The notes: generated by a model from the letters alone, not told the origin. 64,000 nucleotides of DNA from Sandaracinobacteroides sp039808025 (GCA_039808025.1 JBDHSK010000003.1:186001-250000), one strand, 5' to 3'; counted from the stretch's first letter, positions 28,411 to 38,279 are shown. A program made the numbers and translations.

Positions 28411-30845
28411 TGGGACTTCTCCTTCTTGGTGAGGTTGGGAATGAGATCGGCGGCCCAGCCGACGCCGCGATGGCGCAGCCAGGCGTCGAGGAATCCGTCC
28501 GTGCCATGCTCGGCGGTGACGCGGGCGATGGCGGCCTGATCGGTCTTCGAGGATGCGGCGCAGAGCGCCAGCGCCACCTCCGACAGGCCCAGCTCGAACA
28601 GCCGGTTGCCGCGCCGCGACTGGCAGTAATAGTCACGCTTGGGCATGGCCCGCGCGATGATCTCGATCTGCCGGTCGTTGAGACCGAAGCGGCGATAGAT
28701 GGCGGTGATCTGCGGCTCGATCGCGCGCTCGTTGGGAAGCAGCAACCTGGTCTGGCAGCTTTCGATGATGGCGGGCGCGATGGCGCTGCCGTCGATGTCC
28801 GACAGCGACTGCGTAGCGAAGATGACGCTGGCGTTCTTCTTCCTGAGCGTCTTCAGCCATTCGCGGAGCTGGCCGGCGAAGCCCTCGTCGTCGAGCGCGA
28901 GCCAGCCCTCATCGACGATGATGAGGGTCGGCGATCCGTCGAGCCGGTCTTCGATCCGGTGGAAGAGATAGGCGAGTACGGCGGGCGCGGCCTCGGTGCC
29001 GATCAGCCCCTCGGTTTCGAAGGCTTGAACGGTGGCTGTGCCGAGATGTTCGCTCTCGGCGTCGAGAAGCCGGCCCCATGCCCCATCGACGCAATAGGGT
29101 CGCAGCGCTTGCTTGAGATCGTTGGACTGCAACAGGACGCAGAGGCCAGTGATCGTCCGCTCTTCCACGGGCGCGGAGGCCAGTGAGGTCAGCGCTGTCC
29201 AGAGATGCTCTTTCACCTCCGGCGTGATGGCGACGCTTTCGCGGGCGAGGATCGCGCCGAGCCAGTCGGCCGCCCATGCCCGTTCGGCGGCGTCATCGAC
29301 GCGGGCGAGCGGTTGCAGCGATACGCTGTCGGCGCTGCCCTCGGTCAACCCGCCGCCGAGATCGTGCCAGTCGCCGCGCATGGCGAGCGCCGCCGCGCGG
29401 ATTGAGCCGCCGAAGTCGAAGGCGAAGACCTGCGCGCCGGCATAGCGCCGGAACTGCAAGGCCATCAGCGCCAGCAGCACCGACTTGCCCGCGCCGGTCG
29501 GGCCGACGATCAGCGTATGGCCGACATCGCCGACATGAAGGGAAAACCGGAACGGGGTCGAGCCTTCGGTCTTGCCGAACAGCAGCGGGGGGGCTGCGAA
29601 GTGCTCGTCTCGTTCCGGCCCCGCCCACACCGCTGACAGGGGAATCATGTGGGCGAGATTGAGCGTGGAGATCGGCGGCTGCCGGACATTGGCGTAGACA
29701 TGGCCGGGCAATGATCCCAGCCAGGCGTCCACGGCGTTGATGGTCTCGGCCATCGCGGTGAAGTCGCGGCCCTGAATGACCTTCTCGACCAGCCGCAGCT
29801 TCTCGTCGGCGATGCGCGGATCGGCGTCCCACACCGTCACCGTCGCGGTGACATAGGCGATGCCGGCATAGTCCGCGCCGAGTTCCTGCAAGGCGAGATC
29901 GGCATCCGCCGCCTTGTTCGACGCATCCGTGTCCACCAGCACGGACTGCTCGTTGGTCATCACCTCCTTGAGGATGGCAGCGATCGACTTGCGCTTGGCG
30001 AACCATTGCCGCCTGATCTTGGTCAGCAGCTTGGTGGCGTCTGTCTTGTCGAGCAGGATGGCGCGGGTGGACCAGCGATAGGGAAAGGCCAGCCGGTTCA
30101 GCTCGTCGAGCAGGCCCGGCGTGGTGGCTGTCGGAAAGCCGGTGATGGTCAGCACGCGCAGGTGCTGGTTGCCGAGGCGTGGCTCCAGCCCGCCGGTGAG
30201 CGGCTGATCGGCGAGCAGCGCGTCGAGATAGACCGGCGTCTCGGGCACGCGGACGCGGTGCCGGTGCGTCGAGACGCAGCCGTGCAGGTAGGTCAGCGTT
30301 TCGCCGTCATCGAGCCAGCGGCATTCCGGCATGAAGGCTTCGACTAGGCGCAGCAGCCGGTCGGTGCGGTCGGCGAAGCCAGCCATCACCTCATGGGGAT
30401 CGATACCGGTCTTCTCGCGGCCCTCATAGAGCCAGGTCTCGGCACGCGCCGCGTCCTCGGCCGGCGGCAGATAGGTGAAGGTGAGGAAATAGCCCGACTC
30501 GAAATGCGATCCGGCTTCCTCGAAATCGGCTTTCCGTTCCGCATCGACCAGCGCCGACGCCGAATCCGGGAAGGTGCTGTTCGGATAGGTCGCGGCGGCA
30601 TGGCGCTGCGCCTCGACGAAGATCGCCCAGCCGGAGCCGAGACGACGGAAGGCGTTGTTGAGGCGGCCGGCGACGGCCACCAGCTCGGCCGGCACGGCCG
30701 AATCCAGATCGGGACCGCGAAACCGCGCGGTGCGCTGGAAGCTGCCGTCCTTGTTGAGCACGATGCCGGGAGCCGCCAGCGCCACCCAGGGCAGGAAATC
30801 GGCGAGCCGGGCTTGTCTGTTGCGATATTCGGCGAGGTTCATCAT
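28407..30845 (-). CDS. trbE: TrbE, VirB4-like T4SS ATPase
   Basis: 812 residues. The N-terminal CagE/VirB4 domain is followed by Walker A VGPTGAGKS near 450, Walker B LIIVDEGWLAL near 643 and a conserved FATQSLSDIDGS. Two adjacent ATGs (30845, 30842) are possible. It powers pilus assembly and substrate transfer and lies between trbD and trbJ in the standard order. Confidence 0.94.
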   Translation of the reverse strand: MMNLAEYRNRQARLADFLPWVALAAPGIVLNKDGSFQRTARFRGPDLDSAVPAELVAVAGRLNNAFRRLGSGWAIFVEAQRHAAATYPNSTFPDSASALVDAERKADFEEAGSHFESGYFLTFTYLPPAEDAARAETWLYEGREKTGIDPHEVMAGFADRTDRLLRLVEAFMPECRWLDDGETLTYLHGCVSTHRHRVRVPETPVYLDALLADQPLTGGLEPRLGNQHLRVLTITGFPTATTPGLLDELNRLAFPYRWSTRAILLDKTDATKLLTKIRRQWFAKRKSIAAILKEVMTNEQSVLVDTDASNKAADADLALQELGADYAGIAYVTATVTVWDADPRIADEKLRLVEKVIQGRDFTAMAETINAVDAWLGSLPGHVYANVRQPPISTLNLAHMIPLSAVWAGPERDEHFAAPPLLFGKTEGSTPFRFSLHVGDVGHTLIVGPTGAGKSVLLALMALQFRRYAGAQVFAFDFGGSIRAAALAMRGDWHDLGGGLTEGSADSVSLQPLARVDDAAERAWAADWLGAILARESVAITPEVKEHLWTALTSLASAPVEERTITGLCVLLQSNDLKQALRPYCVDGAWGRLLDAESEHLGTATVQAFETEGLIGTEAAPAVLAYLFHRIEDRLDGSPTLIIVDEGWLALDDEGFAGQLREWLKTLRKKNASVIFATQSLSDIDGSAIAPAIIESCQTRLLLPNERAIEPQITAIYRRFGLNDRQIEIIARAMPKRDYYCQSRRGNRLFELGLSEVALALCAASSKTDQAAIARVTAEHGTDGFLDAWLRHRGVGWAADLIPNLTKKEKSQ

Positions 30846-30857
30846 GGCCGCGCCCCC

Positions 30858-31139
30858 TCAGACCGAAAGGTGCGCGGGGATGCGTAGATGGCGGCGGCCG
30901 ACCTCGACGAAGAGCGGATCGCGCTTCGCCGCCCACACCGCCGCGAAGTGGCCGATCGCCCAGATGGCGATACCGACGAGCCAGAGGCGTAAGCCCAGGC
31001 CCACCGCACCGGCGAGCGTGCCGTTCATGATGGCGATGGCGCGCGGCGCGCCGCCGAGCAGGATCGGTTCGCTGAGCGCCCGATGCAGCGGGACCGTATA
31101 GCCGGGCACGTCTCCGCCCTGATCGACGACGCCCGCCAT
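30858..31139 (-). CDS. trbD: TrbD, VirB3-like small membrane protein
   Basis: 93 residues from the ATG at 31139, which overlaps the trbC stop (TGATG). It carries the VirB3 pattern GYTVPLHRALSEPILLGGAP then two adjacent membrane helices and RRHLRIPAHLSV. The longer open frame upstream is a shadow of trbC/trbB. Confidence 0.9.
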   Translation of the reverse strand: MAGVVDQGGDVPGYTVPLHRALSEPILLGGAPRAIAIMNGTLAGAVGLGLRLWLVGIAIWAIGHFAAVWAAKRDPLFVEVGRRHLRIPAHLSV

Positions 31140-31486
31140 CAGACCAGCGCCCCGCCGCCGAACGAGAAGAAGGACAGGAAGAACGAGCTGGCCGCGAACG
31201 CGATCGACAGGCCGAACACGATCTGGATCAGACGGCGGAAGCCGCCCGACGTATCGCCGAAGGCCAGTGTCAGGCCGGTGGTGATAATGATGATGACGGC
31301 GATGATCTTGGCGACCGGGCCTTCGATCGATTGCAGGATCTGTTGCAGCGGCTGTTCCCACGGCATCGATGAGCCGGAGGCATGAGCGGGTGCGGCCATC
31401 ATCACGCTGAGCGTGGCGACCGATACAGTCATGGCGAAGCGCTGGCGAGCATGGGCGAAGCGCGAGAGGCGCAGACGTTGGATCAC
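31139..31486 (-). CDS. trbC: TrbC, VirB2-like pilin
   Basis: 115 residues from a GTG overlapping the trbB stop (GTGA). A long signal peptide ends at APAHA, followed by two hydrophobic helices (IIAVIIIITTGLTLAF and IVFGLSIAFAASSFFLSFF) of the prepilin. TrbC pilins of the RP4 type are cyclised by a TraF peptidase, and a traF gene is present at 38280-38837. Confidence 0.9.
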   Translation of the reverse strand: MIQRLRLSRFAHARQRFAMTVSVATLSVMMAAPAHASGSSMPWEQPLQQILQSIEGPVAKIIAVIIIITTGLTLAFGDTSGGFRRLIQIVFGLSIAFAASSFFLSFFSFGGGALV

Positions 31487-32511
31487 GGGGAATCTCCTTC
31501 AGGAATGGAAGCGAGGGCCAGGCTGGTTGGAGCCGATCCGCCGTCGCCCTCCGTGACGACGGGAACGACGCGGTAATCGCCGTCGGGACCGAGCCCATCG
31601 ACGCGGGCGAGTTCGGACAGCCGACGCTGGGAACCGCGGCCGGAGAGCACGGCGACGAGATCGATCGTCTCGGCGATCAGCGCGCGGGGGACGGTGACGA
31701 CGGTTTCCTGGATGAGCTGTTCCATCCGCCGCAGCGCACCGATCGCACTGCCGGCGTGGATCGTGCCGACCCCGCCGGGATGGCCGGTGCCCCATGCCTT
31801 CAACAGGTCCAACGCTTCGGCGCCGCGCACCTCACCGATCGGGATGCGGTCGGGGCGCAGACGCAGCGAGGAGCGGACGAGATCGGAAAGCGAGGCGACG
31901 CCATCCTTGGTGCGCATGGCGACGAGGTTGGGCGCGGCGCATTGCAGCTCGCGCGTGTCCTCGATGATGACGACGCGATCGGTGGTCTTCGCCACTTCCG
32001 CCAGCAGCGCATTGGTCAGGGTCGTCTTGCCGGTCGATGTGCCGCCTGCGACGAGGATGTTGGCGCGTAACGCCACGCCCTCGCGCAGTGCTTCGGCTTG
32101 GGCGGCCGACATGATCCCCGCCGCGACATAATCGTCGAGCGTGAACACGGCGACGGCGGGTTTGCGGATGGCGAAGGCCGGGGCCGCGACGACGGGCGGC
32201 AACAGGCCCTCGAACCGCTCTCCCGTCTCGGGCAGCTCGGCCGATACACGCGGGGCACCGGCATGGACCTCGGCGCCGACATGGTGGGCGACCAGGCGGA
32301 CGATGCGCTCGCCATCGGCGGGCGACAGCCGTTCGCCGGTGTCGAACAGCCCTTCGGAGAGCCGGTCGATCCAGATGCGCCCGTCCGGGTTCAGCATCAC
32401 CTCGACGACGGACGCATCTTCCAGAAACCGGGCGATGGCCGGCCCCAGCGCCGTGCGGAGCATCCGCGCGCCGCGTGCGAAACCTTCTCGATTGTGTTGT
32501 GAAGCCTTCAT
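31483..32511 (-). CDS. trbB: TrbB, VirB11-like traffic ATPase
   Basis: 342 residues with Walker A AGGTSTGKTT near 159, the VirB11 His box GTGHPGGVGTIHAGSA and GEVRGAEALDLLKAWG. It is the first trb gene of the operon. 165 bases separate it from the CopG-type gene; that gap holds two small GC hairpins (arms CCCCG/CGGGG at 32516-32532) which might attenuate trb expression. Confidence 0.93.
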   Translation of the reverse strand: MKASQHNREGFARGARMLRTALGPAIARFLEDASVVEVMLNPDGRIWIDRLSEGLFDTGERLSPADGERIVRLVAHHVGAEVHAGAPRVSAELPETGERFEGLLPPVVAAPAFAIRKPAVAVFTLDDYVAAGIMSAAQAEALREGVALRANILVAGGTSTGKTTLTNALLAEVAKTTDRVVIIEDTRELQCAAPNLVAMRTKDGVASLSDLVRSSLRLRPDRIPIGEVRGAEALDLLKAWGTGHPGGVGTIHAGSAIGALRRMEQLIQETVVTVPRALIAETIDLVAVLSGRGSQRRLSELARVDGLGPDGDYRVVPVVTEGDGGSAPTSLALASIPEGDSP

Positions 32512-32676
32512 GTCGCCCCGAGTTCAGCGGGGATCGACAGACCTTCCCCTTGCGGGGTTGATTAAAAGAGCCGGATTTTGGGTCGATTCAACAAGGATTC
32601 AGTGTCGTAGTAACGTAGCGTGCAAATACAGGAGAACGGCGGTCTCGACTGGATCTTGCAGGCGGTCTGACCATGA

Positions 32677-33129
32677 TTATTCGCCGCGCGCGCGACTATC
32701 CTGATGCTCCGAGTCGTTCATATCCTCGCTTATCTCCTGCCGCAGCTTTGGCCCCTTGGCGAGGCGACGCCCGAGCGCCGTGACGAACTGGTCATAGCGT
32801 TCCCCCGCCTTCGCGCGGGCAGCTTGCGCAGCGGGCTCCGGCAGTGTTGGCGTCGTAGAGACCCAGTACTTGATGAACACCGCGAGGCTTTCCACGGCGA
32901 TACCGACATCGCGCTCCAGCCTCGTCATGCGACGATCGAGCTGGTCGAGCCGTTTGGTGATCGCCGCTTCCTGTCTTTCGGCGGCATCGGGCGAGAGGAA
33001 GGATTCGATCGCCGCTTCCGCCACCAGCGATCGCGAATGATCGCGCCGCGCGGCGTGCTCGGCCAGTCGGTTCATGACGGCCGGATCGAGATAGACGGAC
33101 AGGCGCTGCTTGCGGGATGATTTCGTCAT
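32677..33129 (-). CDS. CopG/ribbon-helix-helix protein upstream of trbB
   Basis: 150 residues from the ATG at 33129. An N-terminal RHH motif (QRLSVYLDPAVMNRLAEHAA, then RRDHSRSLVAEAAIESFL) is followed by a coiled-coil-like stretch (ITKRLDQLDRRMTRLERDV) and one hydrophobic segment. It sits between traG and trbB, where conjugation regulators of this type are usual. It probably binds DNA near the transfer promoters or oriT. Confidence 0.8.
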   Translation of the reverse strand: MTKSSRKQRLSVYLDPAVMNRLAEHAARRDHSRSLVAEAAIESFLSPDAAERQEAAITKRLDQLDRRMTRLERDVGIAVESLAVFIKYWVSTTPTLPEPAAQAARAKAGERYDQFVTALGRRLAKGPKLRQEISEDMNDSEHQDSRARGE

Positions 33130-33136
33130 GGGTGTC

Positions 33137-35125
33137 TCACAGGTCCATGCCGTCGCCAGGATCGAGCGAGACCTGGCGCGCCACACCCTGCATGAGGCGG
33201 TTTATCCGACTGTTGCGCGCGGCTTCATCCTCGGCCTCGTCTCGGTCTGCGTCGATCTCGAACGGATTGTCGATCGGCATCGGCTTCTCGACCGGCTTCA
33301 CCCGGTTGAGTTCCGGCTGCTGACGGCGCTCGGATTCGGTCGGATCGTCATCGGCAGTCGATGCCGCCTGGCTGGCCTCGGCGATCTGAGGCCGCGGCGG
33401 TAACGGCAGCGTGGTCCAGTCATCCGGCCGAACTTGCTTCGGAGTGGTGAGCGAAGGCTGTGGCAGGATGCGCTCCTTGAAGCGTGCGTCCTCGTAGTAG
33501 CGCGCCTTCTTCGCTCGAATCGGCGGGGTGCCGGCGACCATGACGATTTCGTCGGAGGGCGGAAGCTGCATGACCTCGCCAGGCGTGAGCAGCGGCCGGG
33601 CGGTCTCCGATCGCGAAACCATCAGATGGCCGAGCCAGGGCGAAAGCCGATGCCCGGCATAGTTCTTCATCGCCTTCATCTCGGTGGCGGTGCCTAGGGC
33701 ATCCGACACGCGCTTGGCCGTTCGCTCGTCGTTGGTCGCGAAGCTGACGCGGACGTGGCAATTGTCGAGGATCGAGTTGTTTGCTCCATACGCCTTCTCG
33801 ATCTGGTTCAGCGACTGCGCGATCAGGAAGCTCTTGAGGCCATAGCCCGCCATGAAGGCGAGCGCGCTCTCGAAGAAATCGAGCCGTCCGAGCGCGGGAA
33901 ACTCGTCGAGCATCAGGAGAAGCCGATGACGGCCGGCTTTCGCCTGGAGATCCTCGGTCAGGCGGCGGCCGACCTGGTTGAGGATCAGGCGGATCAGCGG
34001 CTTAGTGCGGTTGATGTCGGACGGCGGCACGACGAGGTAGAGCGTCGTCGGGTGCTTTCCTCCCACGACGTCGCCAATCCGCCAATCGCAGCGGCGCGTC
34101 ACCTCGGCGACAACGGGATCGCGATAGAGGCCGAGGAACGACATGGCGGTCGACAGCACGCCCGACCGTTCGTTGTCCGACTTGTTGAGCAGTTCGCGCG
34201 CCGCCGATGCGATCACCGGATGCGGCCCGGCTTCGCCGAGATGCGCCGTTGTCATCATCGCCGCGAGTGTGGATTCGATCGGGCGCTTCGGGTCGGACAG
34301 GAAGGCCGCAACGCCGGCGAGCGTCTTGTCCGCTTCGGCATAGAGGACGTGGAGGATCGCGCCGACCAACAGCGCATGGCTGGTTTTCTCCCAATGGTTC
34401 CGCTTCTCGAGGCTGCCTTCGGGATCGACCAGGATGTCGGCGATGTTCTGGACGTCGCGAACTTCCCATTCGCCGCGGCGTACTTCGAGCAAAGGATTAT
34501 AGGCTGAGGATTTGGCGTTGGTCGGATCGAACAGCAGAACACGCCCATGCTGAGCACGAAAGCCAGCGGTGAGCTGCCAGTTCTCGCCCTTGATATCATG
34601 GACGATCGCCGATCCCGGCCATGTCAGCAGCGACGGCACGACCAGGCCGACGCCCTTGCCGGAGCGCGTTGGCGCGAAACACAAAACATGCTCCGGGCCG
34701 TCGTGACGAAGATAGTGGCTGTCGTAGCGGCCGAGCACCACGCCATCCGGGCCGAGCAAACCGGCCGACTTCACTTCCTCCGTCTCGGCCCAGCGGGCTG
34801 AACCGTAGGTCTCGACCTTCTTCGCCTCCCGCGCGCGCCACACCGACATGAGAATCGCGACGGCCACGGCAATGAAGCCTCCGGACGCCGCGATATAGGC
34901 GCCTTCAACGAAGACCTGTGGCGCATAGGCGTCATAGCCATACCACCACCAGAAGAAGGAGGGCGGCAGGTAGATCGGGAAGCCGAACAGCCGGAACCAT
35001 GGCGCGCCCAATTCAGGCTGAAACGCGAGTCGCCAAGCCACCCATTCGGTCGCGCCCCAGATGCAGGTGAGGACGATGGAGAGGACGGTGATGATCTGGC
35101 CCCACAGAATCTTGGTGGCGGGCAT
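33137..35125 (-). CDS. traG: TraG/VirD4 type IV coupling protein
   Basis: 662 residues from the ATG at 35125 (AAGGAA upstream; a TTG at 35131 is less likely). Two or three N-terminal membrane helices, Walker A PTRSGKG near 153 and Walker B LLMLDEFPALGRLDFFESAL near 400-419. It should carry the relaxase-DNA complex to the Trb channel. Confidence 0.94.
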   Translation of the reverse strand: MPATKILWGQIITVLSIVLTCIWGATEWVAWRLAFQPELGAPWFRLFGFPIYLPPSFFWWWYGYDAYAPQVFVEGAYIAASGGFIAVAVAILMSVWRAREAKKVETYGSARWAETEEVKSAGLLGPDGVVLGRYDSHYLRHDGPEHVLCFAPTRSGKGVGLVVPSLLTWPGSAIVHDIKGENWQLTAGFRAQHGRVLLFDPTNAKSSAYNPLLEVRRGEWEVRDVQNIADILVDPEGSLEKRNHWEKTSHALLVGAILHVLYAEADKTLAGVAAFLSDPKRPIESTLAAMMTTAHLGEAGPHPVIASAARELLNKSDNERSGVLSTAMSFLGLYRDPVVAEVTRRCDWRIGDVVGGKHPTTLYLVVPPSDINRTKPLIRLILNQVGRRLTEDLQAKAGRHRLLLMLDEFPALGRLDFFESALAFMAGYGLKSFLIAQSLNQIEKAYGANNSILDNCHVRVSFATNDERTAKRVSDALGTATEMKAMKNYAGHRLSPWLGHLMVSRSETARPLLTPGEVMQLPPSDEIVMVAGTPPIRAKKARYYEDARFKERILPQPSLTTPKQVRPDDWTTLPLPPRPQIAEASQAASTADDDPTESERRQQPELNRVKPVEKPMPIDNPFEIDADRDEAEDEAARNSRINRLMQGVARQVSLDPGDGMDL

Positions 35126-35152
35126 GAGCAATTCCTTTTGGGCAATGGGTGT

Positions 35153-36892
35153 TCAAAGGCCGAGGCCGCGTTTGCGGCCAAAGCTCCAGTCGATGCCGCC
35201 ATCGTCGCGAGCGACGCCGGAGACATGGCGGCCGAGTTGCTTTTCGAGGGAGGGCGTCCAGGGCACGAGCTGAAAGCCGAGGCCGTCATCAATCATGGCG
35301 AAGCGACCGGAGGCGAGCGTGAAGCGCTGGCGATAGGCACCGGCGACATATTCGCCTGAGCCTGCGCGATTGAAGGGCTGACCGGTCTCGGCGGCGAGCT
35401 TCTCGCCCAGCGCTTCCAGTTCGCGGGCGCGTAGCGTGTCGATCAGGTTGCGGGCGAAGGTGACGCGCTGACCGTTGCGGTCGGCCAGACCCTGTTCGAT
35501 GAGATGCTCGGCGCGACGGTCGAGCGCATGGCGAACCTCCGCGCCGAAGCCGCCGTCCGAAAGGGCGACCGGTTCGCGGGCGATATTCTGCCGATCGAGC
35601 CAGGTGGCGCCCGACGCTGTGACCTGCCGGTCGAGGTCGAGATCGGAGCGGACGGCGATGGCCACGCGGCGTTCGCCCTTGGCATCATCGAACCGCCGCA
35701 GCTCGACGATGGAGCCCGGTGCGCTGTCACCGGCGGCGTCGAGGTCGGGCAGCTTGATGTGATGCGTGCGGCCATCGACGCCATCGACCACGGCATAGGC
35801 CGAGCCTTTAAGCTCATCGTCGAGACCACGATCGACAAGGCGGCCGACAATCGATGTATCGAGACACTCGGCGGCAAGCACATAGCTCGCCGATCCGCGC
35901 TCGATGCCGCGCTCCGTCAATGCGCGGTGCATGCGCTTGATGATGTCGCCACGCTCGCCGAGTTCGCGCAAGGTTGCTTCGGCGCTTGCGTCGATCACCC
36001 ATTGGCCGGGGCCGATCTGGTCGGAGAGGCAGAGGGACTCCAGCTTGCGCAGGCGGCCAACCTTTTGGGCGTGATAGACGTCGGGTTGTTCGCCCGGCCG
36101 TGGCGCGAGGTCGATGACCCCGGTATCGCGCGCATCCCGGACAAGCTGGCGATCGAGTTGGGTCCAGCGTTCGGCATCGACCTGGCGGTCCAGTGTGCGG
36201 CGGATGTCGAGATCGGTGCGGGGGCCGAGTTCCTGGGTGATGAGATCGCGCGCGCGGTCGCGCATTCCGTCCTTGATGTAGTCGCGGGAGATGACGAGAT
36301 CCTGCCCGTCGTCACGGACACCCCGAACGATCAGGTGAACATGCGGGTGCTCGGTGTTCCAGTGATCGACGGCCACCCAGTCCAGGCGTGTGTCCAGATC
36401 CTTTGCCATCTGGCCGACCAGATCGCGAGTGAACGACTTGAGGTCCGCCATCTCCGCCGCGTCGTCGGGCGAGACGATGAAGCGGAAGTGGTGGCGGTCT
36501 CCCTCACATCGCTCCGCGAACGCTTTCGGATCGGCGTCGTCTCCGCCGGGGCCGAACAGCCTTGCCTTTTCTCCGTCTCGGGTGACGCCCTCGCGGCGCA
36601 GGTAGTTGAGATGGGTCGCGAGCGGCGCGGAACGGGCGCTGTGGCGCACCACGCGCGCCTTGATGACGGCACCGCGCGAGCGCGCGGTGATGAAACGGTT
36701 CGCCTGAATGCTGGCACGCTTGCCGCGCCCGAATCGTGAGCGGTTGCCGGCAACGATCCGGCCCGAGCGTGAAACGCCGGCGCCGGCCTTCTTCGCGGCG
36801 GCGAGCGCCTGCGCGATGAAGGGGCGCGCGCGCTGTGCGCCGGAGGAGCGAATGCGGCCGGGCCGGATGCGAAACTCGGTGTCGTCGGTCAT
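35153..36892 (-). CDS. MOBP-like relaxase (VirD2-like, DUF3363)
   Basis: 579 residues from the ATG at 36892; a second ATG at 36910 would add six residues. The N-terminal half holds THLNYLRREGV (possible nicking-Tyr region), HHFRFIVSP and the metal-binding triad DHWNTEHPHVHLIVRG near 174-186. The C-terminal half is the DUF3363 extension seen in alphaproteobacterial ICE relaxases. The repeat-rich stretch immediately upstream is the expected nicking site. Confidence 0.88.
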   Translation of the reverse strand: MTDDTEFRIRPGRIRSSGAQRARPFIAQALAAAKKAGAGVSRSGRIVAGNRSRFGRGKRASIQANRFITARSRGAVIKARVVRHSARSAPLATHLNYLRREGVTRDGEKARLFGPGGDDADPKAFAERCEGDRHHFRFIVSPDDAAEMADLKSFTRDLVGQMAKDLDTRLDWVAVDHWNTEHPHVHLIVRGVRDDGQDLVISRDYIKDGMRDRARDLITQELGPRTDLDIRRTLDRQVDAERWTQLDRQLVRDARDTGVIDLAPRPGEQPDVYHAQKVGRLRKLESLCLSDQIGPGQWVIDASAEATLRELGERGDIIKRMHRALTERGIERGSASYVLAAECLDTSIVGRLVDRGLDDELKGSAYAVVDGVDGRTHHIKLPDLDAAGDSAPGSIVELRRFDDAKGERRVAIAVRSDLDLDRQVTASGATWLDRQNIAREPVALSDGGFGAEVRHALDRRAEHLIEQGLADRNGQRVTFARNLIDTLRARELEALGEKLAAETGQPFNRAGSGEYVAGAYRQRFTLASGRFAMIDDGLGFQLVPWTPSLEKQLGRHVSGVARDDGGIDWSFGRKRGLGL

Positions 36893-36950
36893 GGCCGAGA
36901 CCCCGCACATCGCGCCAAATGCGGGAAATCATAAGGAAATCGGCATGGCT

Positions 36951-37066
36951 GCGAGGTGCGGGAAACCCGCGCACCTCGCGAAAATGCGCCATAACCCCTT
37001 GAAACAACACGACCGCCACAAGCCGCACCTCGCGGCCTTTTATCCTGCCATCCTTCGGTCGTGTTG
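36951..37066. other. Candidate oriT: nested inverted repeats upstream of the relaxase
   Basis: GCGAGGTGCG (36951-36960) and its exact complement CGCACCTCGC (36970-36979) form a 10-base hairpin with a 9-base loop. A third copy of CGCACCTCGC lies at 37024-37033. CAACACGACCG (37005-37015) and CGGTCGTGTTG (37056-37066) are perfect 11-base arms 40 bases apart that enclose the third copy. A hairpin next to the relaxase gene in a 244-base non-coding gap is what an oriT with relaxosome-binding repeats looks like. The nick site itself cannot be assigned. Confidence 0.6.
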
Positions 37067-37136
37067 CCTGTGCTCCACCTCTGCGCTCTCTGGAATACGC
37101 CAGCGCTCGCTGTCATGCGATCGGGAACCACGGCGC

Positions 37137-37853
37137 TCATCGCATCGTCCCCGTATCAGCGCGGGCGACGAACAGGCCGCCGGATTGCGGCACGATGGCG
37201 GAAACATCGCGCACCGTCGGCGTCTGTCCCGCATCGGTCGAGGAGCGCCCGGCCTGCACAGGATCGGCAGCGGGGCGGCGATCCGGCTGTCCGATGAACA
37301 GCGGCGCACGGGTCCACGCCAGCGGATCGACTGCCGCCACGACGGTAGGTCTGGTCGCTCCGTTGCCGTCCAGCGCTGGTGCTACATTGGCGACATAGGC
37401 GCGGGTTTCGGATGGCAGCGGACGGCCGCTCAGCGACGCCTCATAGCGACCGGGACCGGCATTGTAGGCGGCGATCCAGCCAGGCGAGCCGTAGCGGTCA
37501 AACAGCTCGCGGATATAGGCCGCGCCCGCGATGATGTTGTCGTGCGGGTCGTATGGGTCCGCGCCGAGACGGTGACGGTCGCGCAGGCCCGCCCAGGTCT
37601 GTGGCATGATCTGCATCAGGCCGATCGCGCCCTTGGGCGAGACGGCGCGCGGATCGCCATTGCTTTCCGCGCGCAGCACCGCCTTGATCCATGCCGCCGG
37701 AAGCTCGAAGCGCTGTGCCGCTTCCGCGATGTGATCGGCGTAAGGATCGCGCGGCGTTGGCCGAGCGGTCGCGACGGGATCGGCGAGCGACGGCACGGAT
37801 TGCGTGCAAGCGAGCGCGAGGCCGGAAAGGAGAAGGAGGACGGTGCTGCGCAT
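37137..37853 (-). CDS. VirB1-like lytic transglycosylase (lipoprotein)
   Basis: 238 residues from the ATG at 37853. Lipobox ALAC with Cys16, then an SLT/goose-type domain: catalytic Glu63 in RAESNGDPRAV, GAIGLMQIMPQTW, and AAYNAGPGRY near 125. It opens the peptidoglycan for the transfer apparatus. It is separated from relaxase by the candidate oriT and lies 4 bases from DUF736. Confidence 0.9.
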   Translation of the reverse strand: MRSTVLLLLSGLALACTQSVPSLADPVATARPTPRDPYADHIAEAAQRFELPAAWIKAVLRAESNGDPRAVSPKGAIGLMQIMPQTWAGLRDRHRLGADPYDPHDNIIAGAAYIRELFDRYGSPGWIAAYNAGPGRYEASLSGRPLPSETRAYVANVAPALDGNGATRPTVVAAVDPLAWTRAPLFIGQPDRRPAADPVQAGRSSTDAGQTPTVRDVSAIVPQSGGLFVARADTGTMR

Positions 37854-37857
37854 GGCG

Positions 37858-38211
37858 TCAGTCCTTCGCGTCACGCTTGGCGGGACGGCTCCAGTGCAAT
37901 GACCAGTCCTTGCCCGCATCGTCGTTGCGGAACAGGTTGGCGCGGATCGGCTGCGGCAGCGCCGGATCGTCGATCACCACGGCAATGTATTCGCCCGCGC
38001 GTTCGCCGGTGCGCTTCCAGCCGGCGCCGATTTCCGCGCCCGCTTCTCCGGTCTCGCCATCGACGATATGAACGCGATACTGGGGCGCGTTCTCGGCGTC
38101 GGACGGCTCTGCCGCGACGATGAGAATGTCCTGAGCCAGCATCAGCGTCGTCAGATGTCCGACGAAGCCAATGCCGTCGTCGTCGTGCGTGAATGTGCCG
38201 ATCTGTGGCAT
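37858..38211 (-). CDS. DUF736 protein (copy 1)
   Basis: 117 residues beginning MPQIGTFTHDDDGIGFVGHL and ending in the family hallmark IRANLF then WSLHWSRP. AAGGAAA precedes the ATG at 38211. DUF736 proteins are small single-domain proteins very common on alphaproteobacterial mobile elements and without a proven role. A second, shorter paralogue is at 43528-43854. Confidence 0.88.
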   Translation of the reverse strand: MPQIGTFTHDDDGIGFVGHLTTLMLAQDILIVAAEPSDAENAPQYRVHIVDGETGEAGAEIGAGWKRTGERAGEYIAVVIDDPALPQPIRANLFRNDDAGKDWSLHWSRPAKRDAKD

Positions 38212-38279
38212 GTTGGTTTCCTTGGCGGTGGCGTTGAAGGAACCCTCGGCGAGCACCGCTCCCGCCGATGGGAAGCGGG

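Noticed and set aside
36708..38123. 471-codon plus-strand frame over relaxase, oriT and transglycosylase
   Set aside because: Crosses several well-supported genes and the candidate oriT; composition is Arg/Pro-rich shadow.
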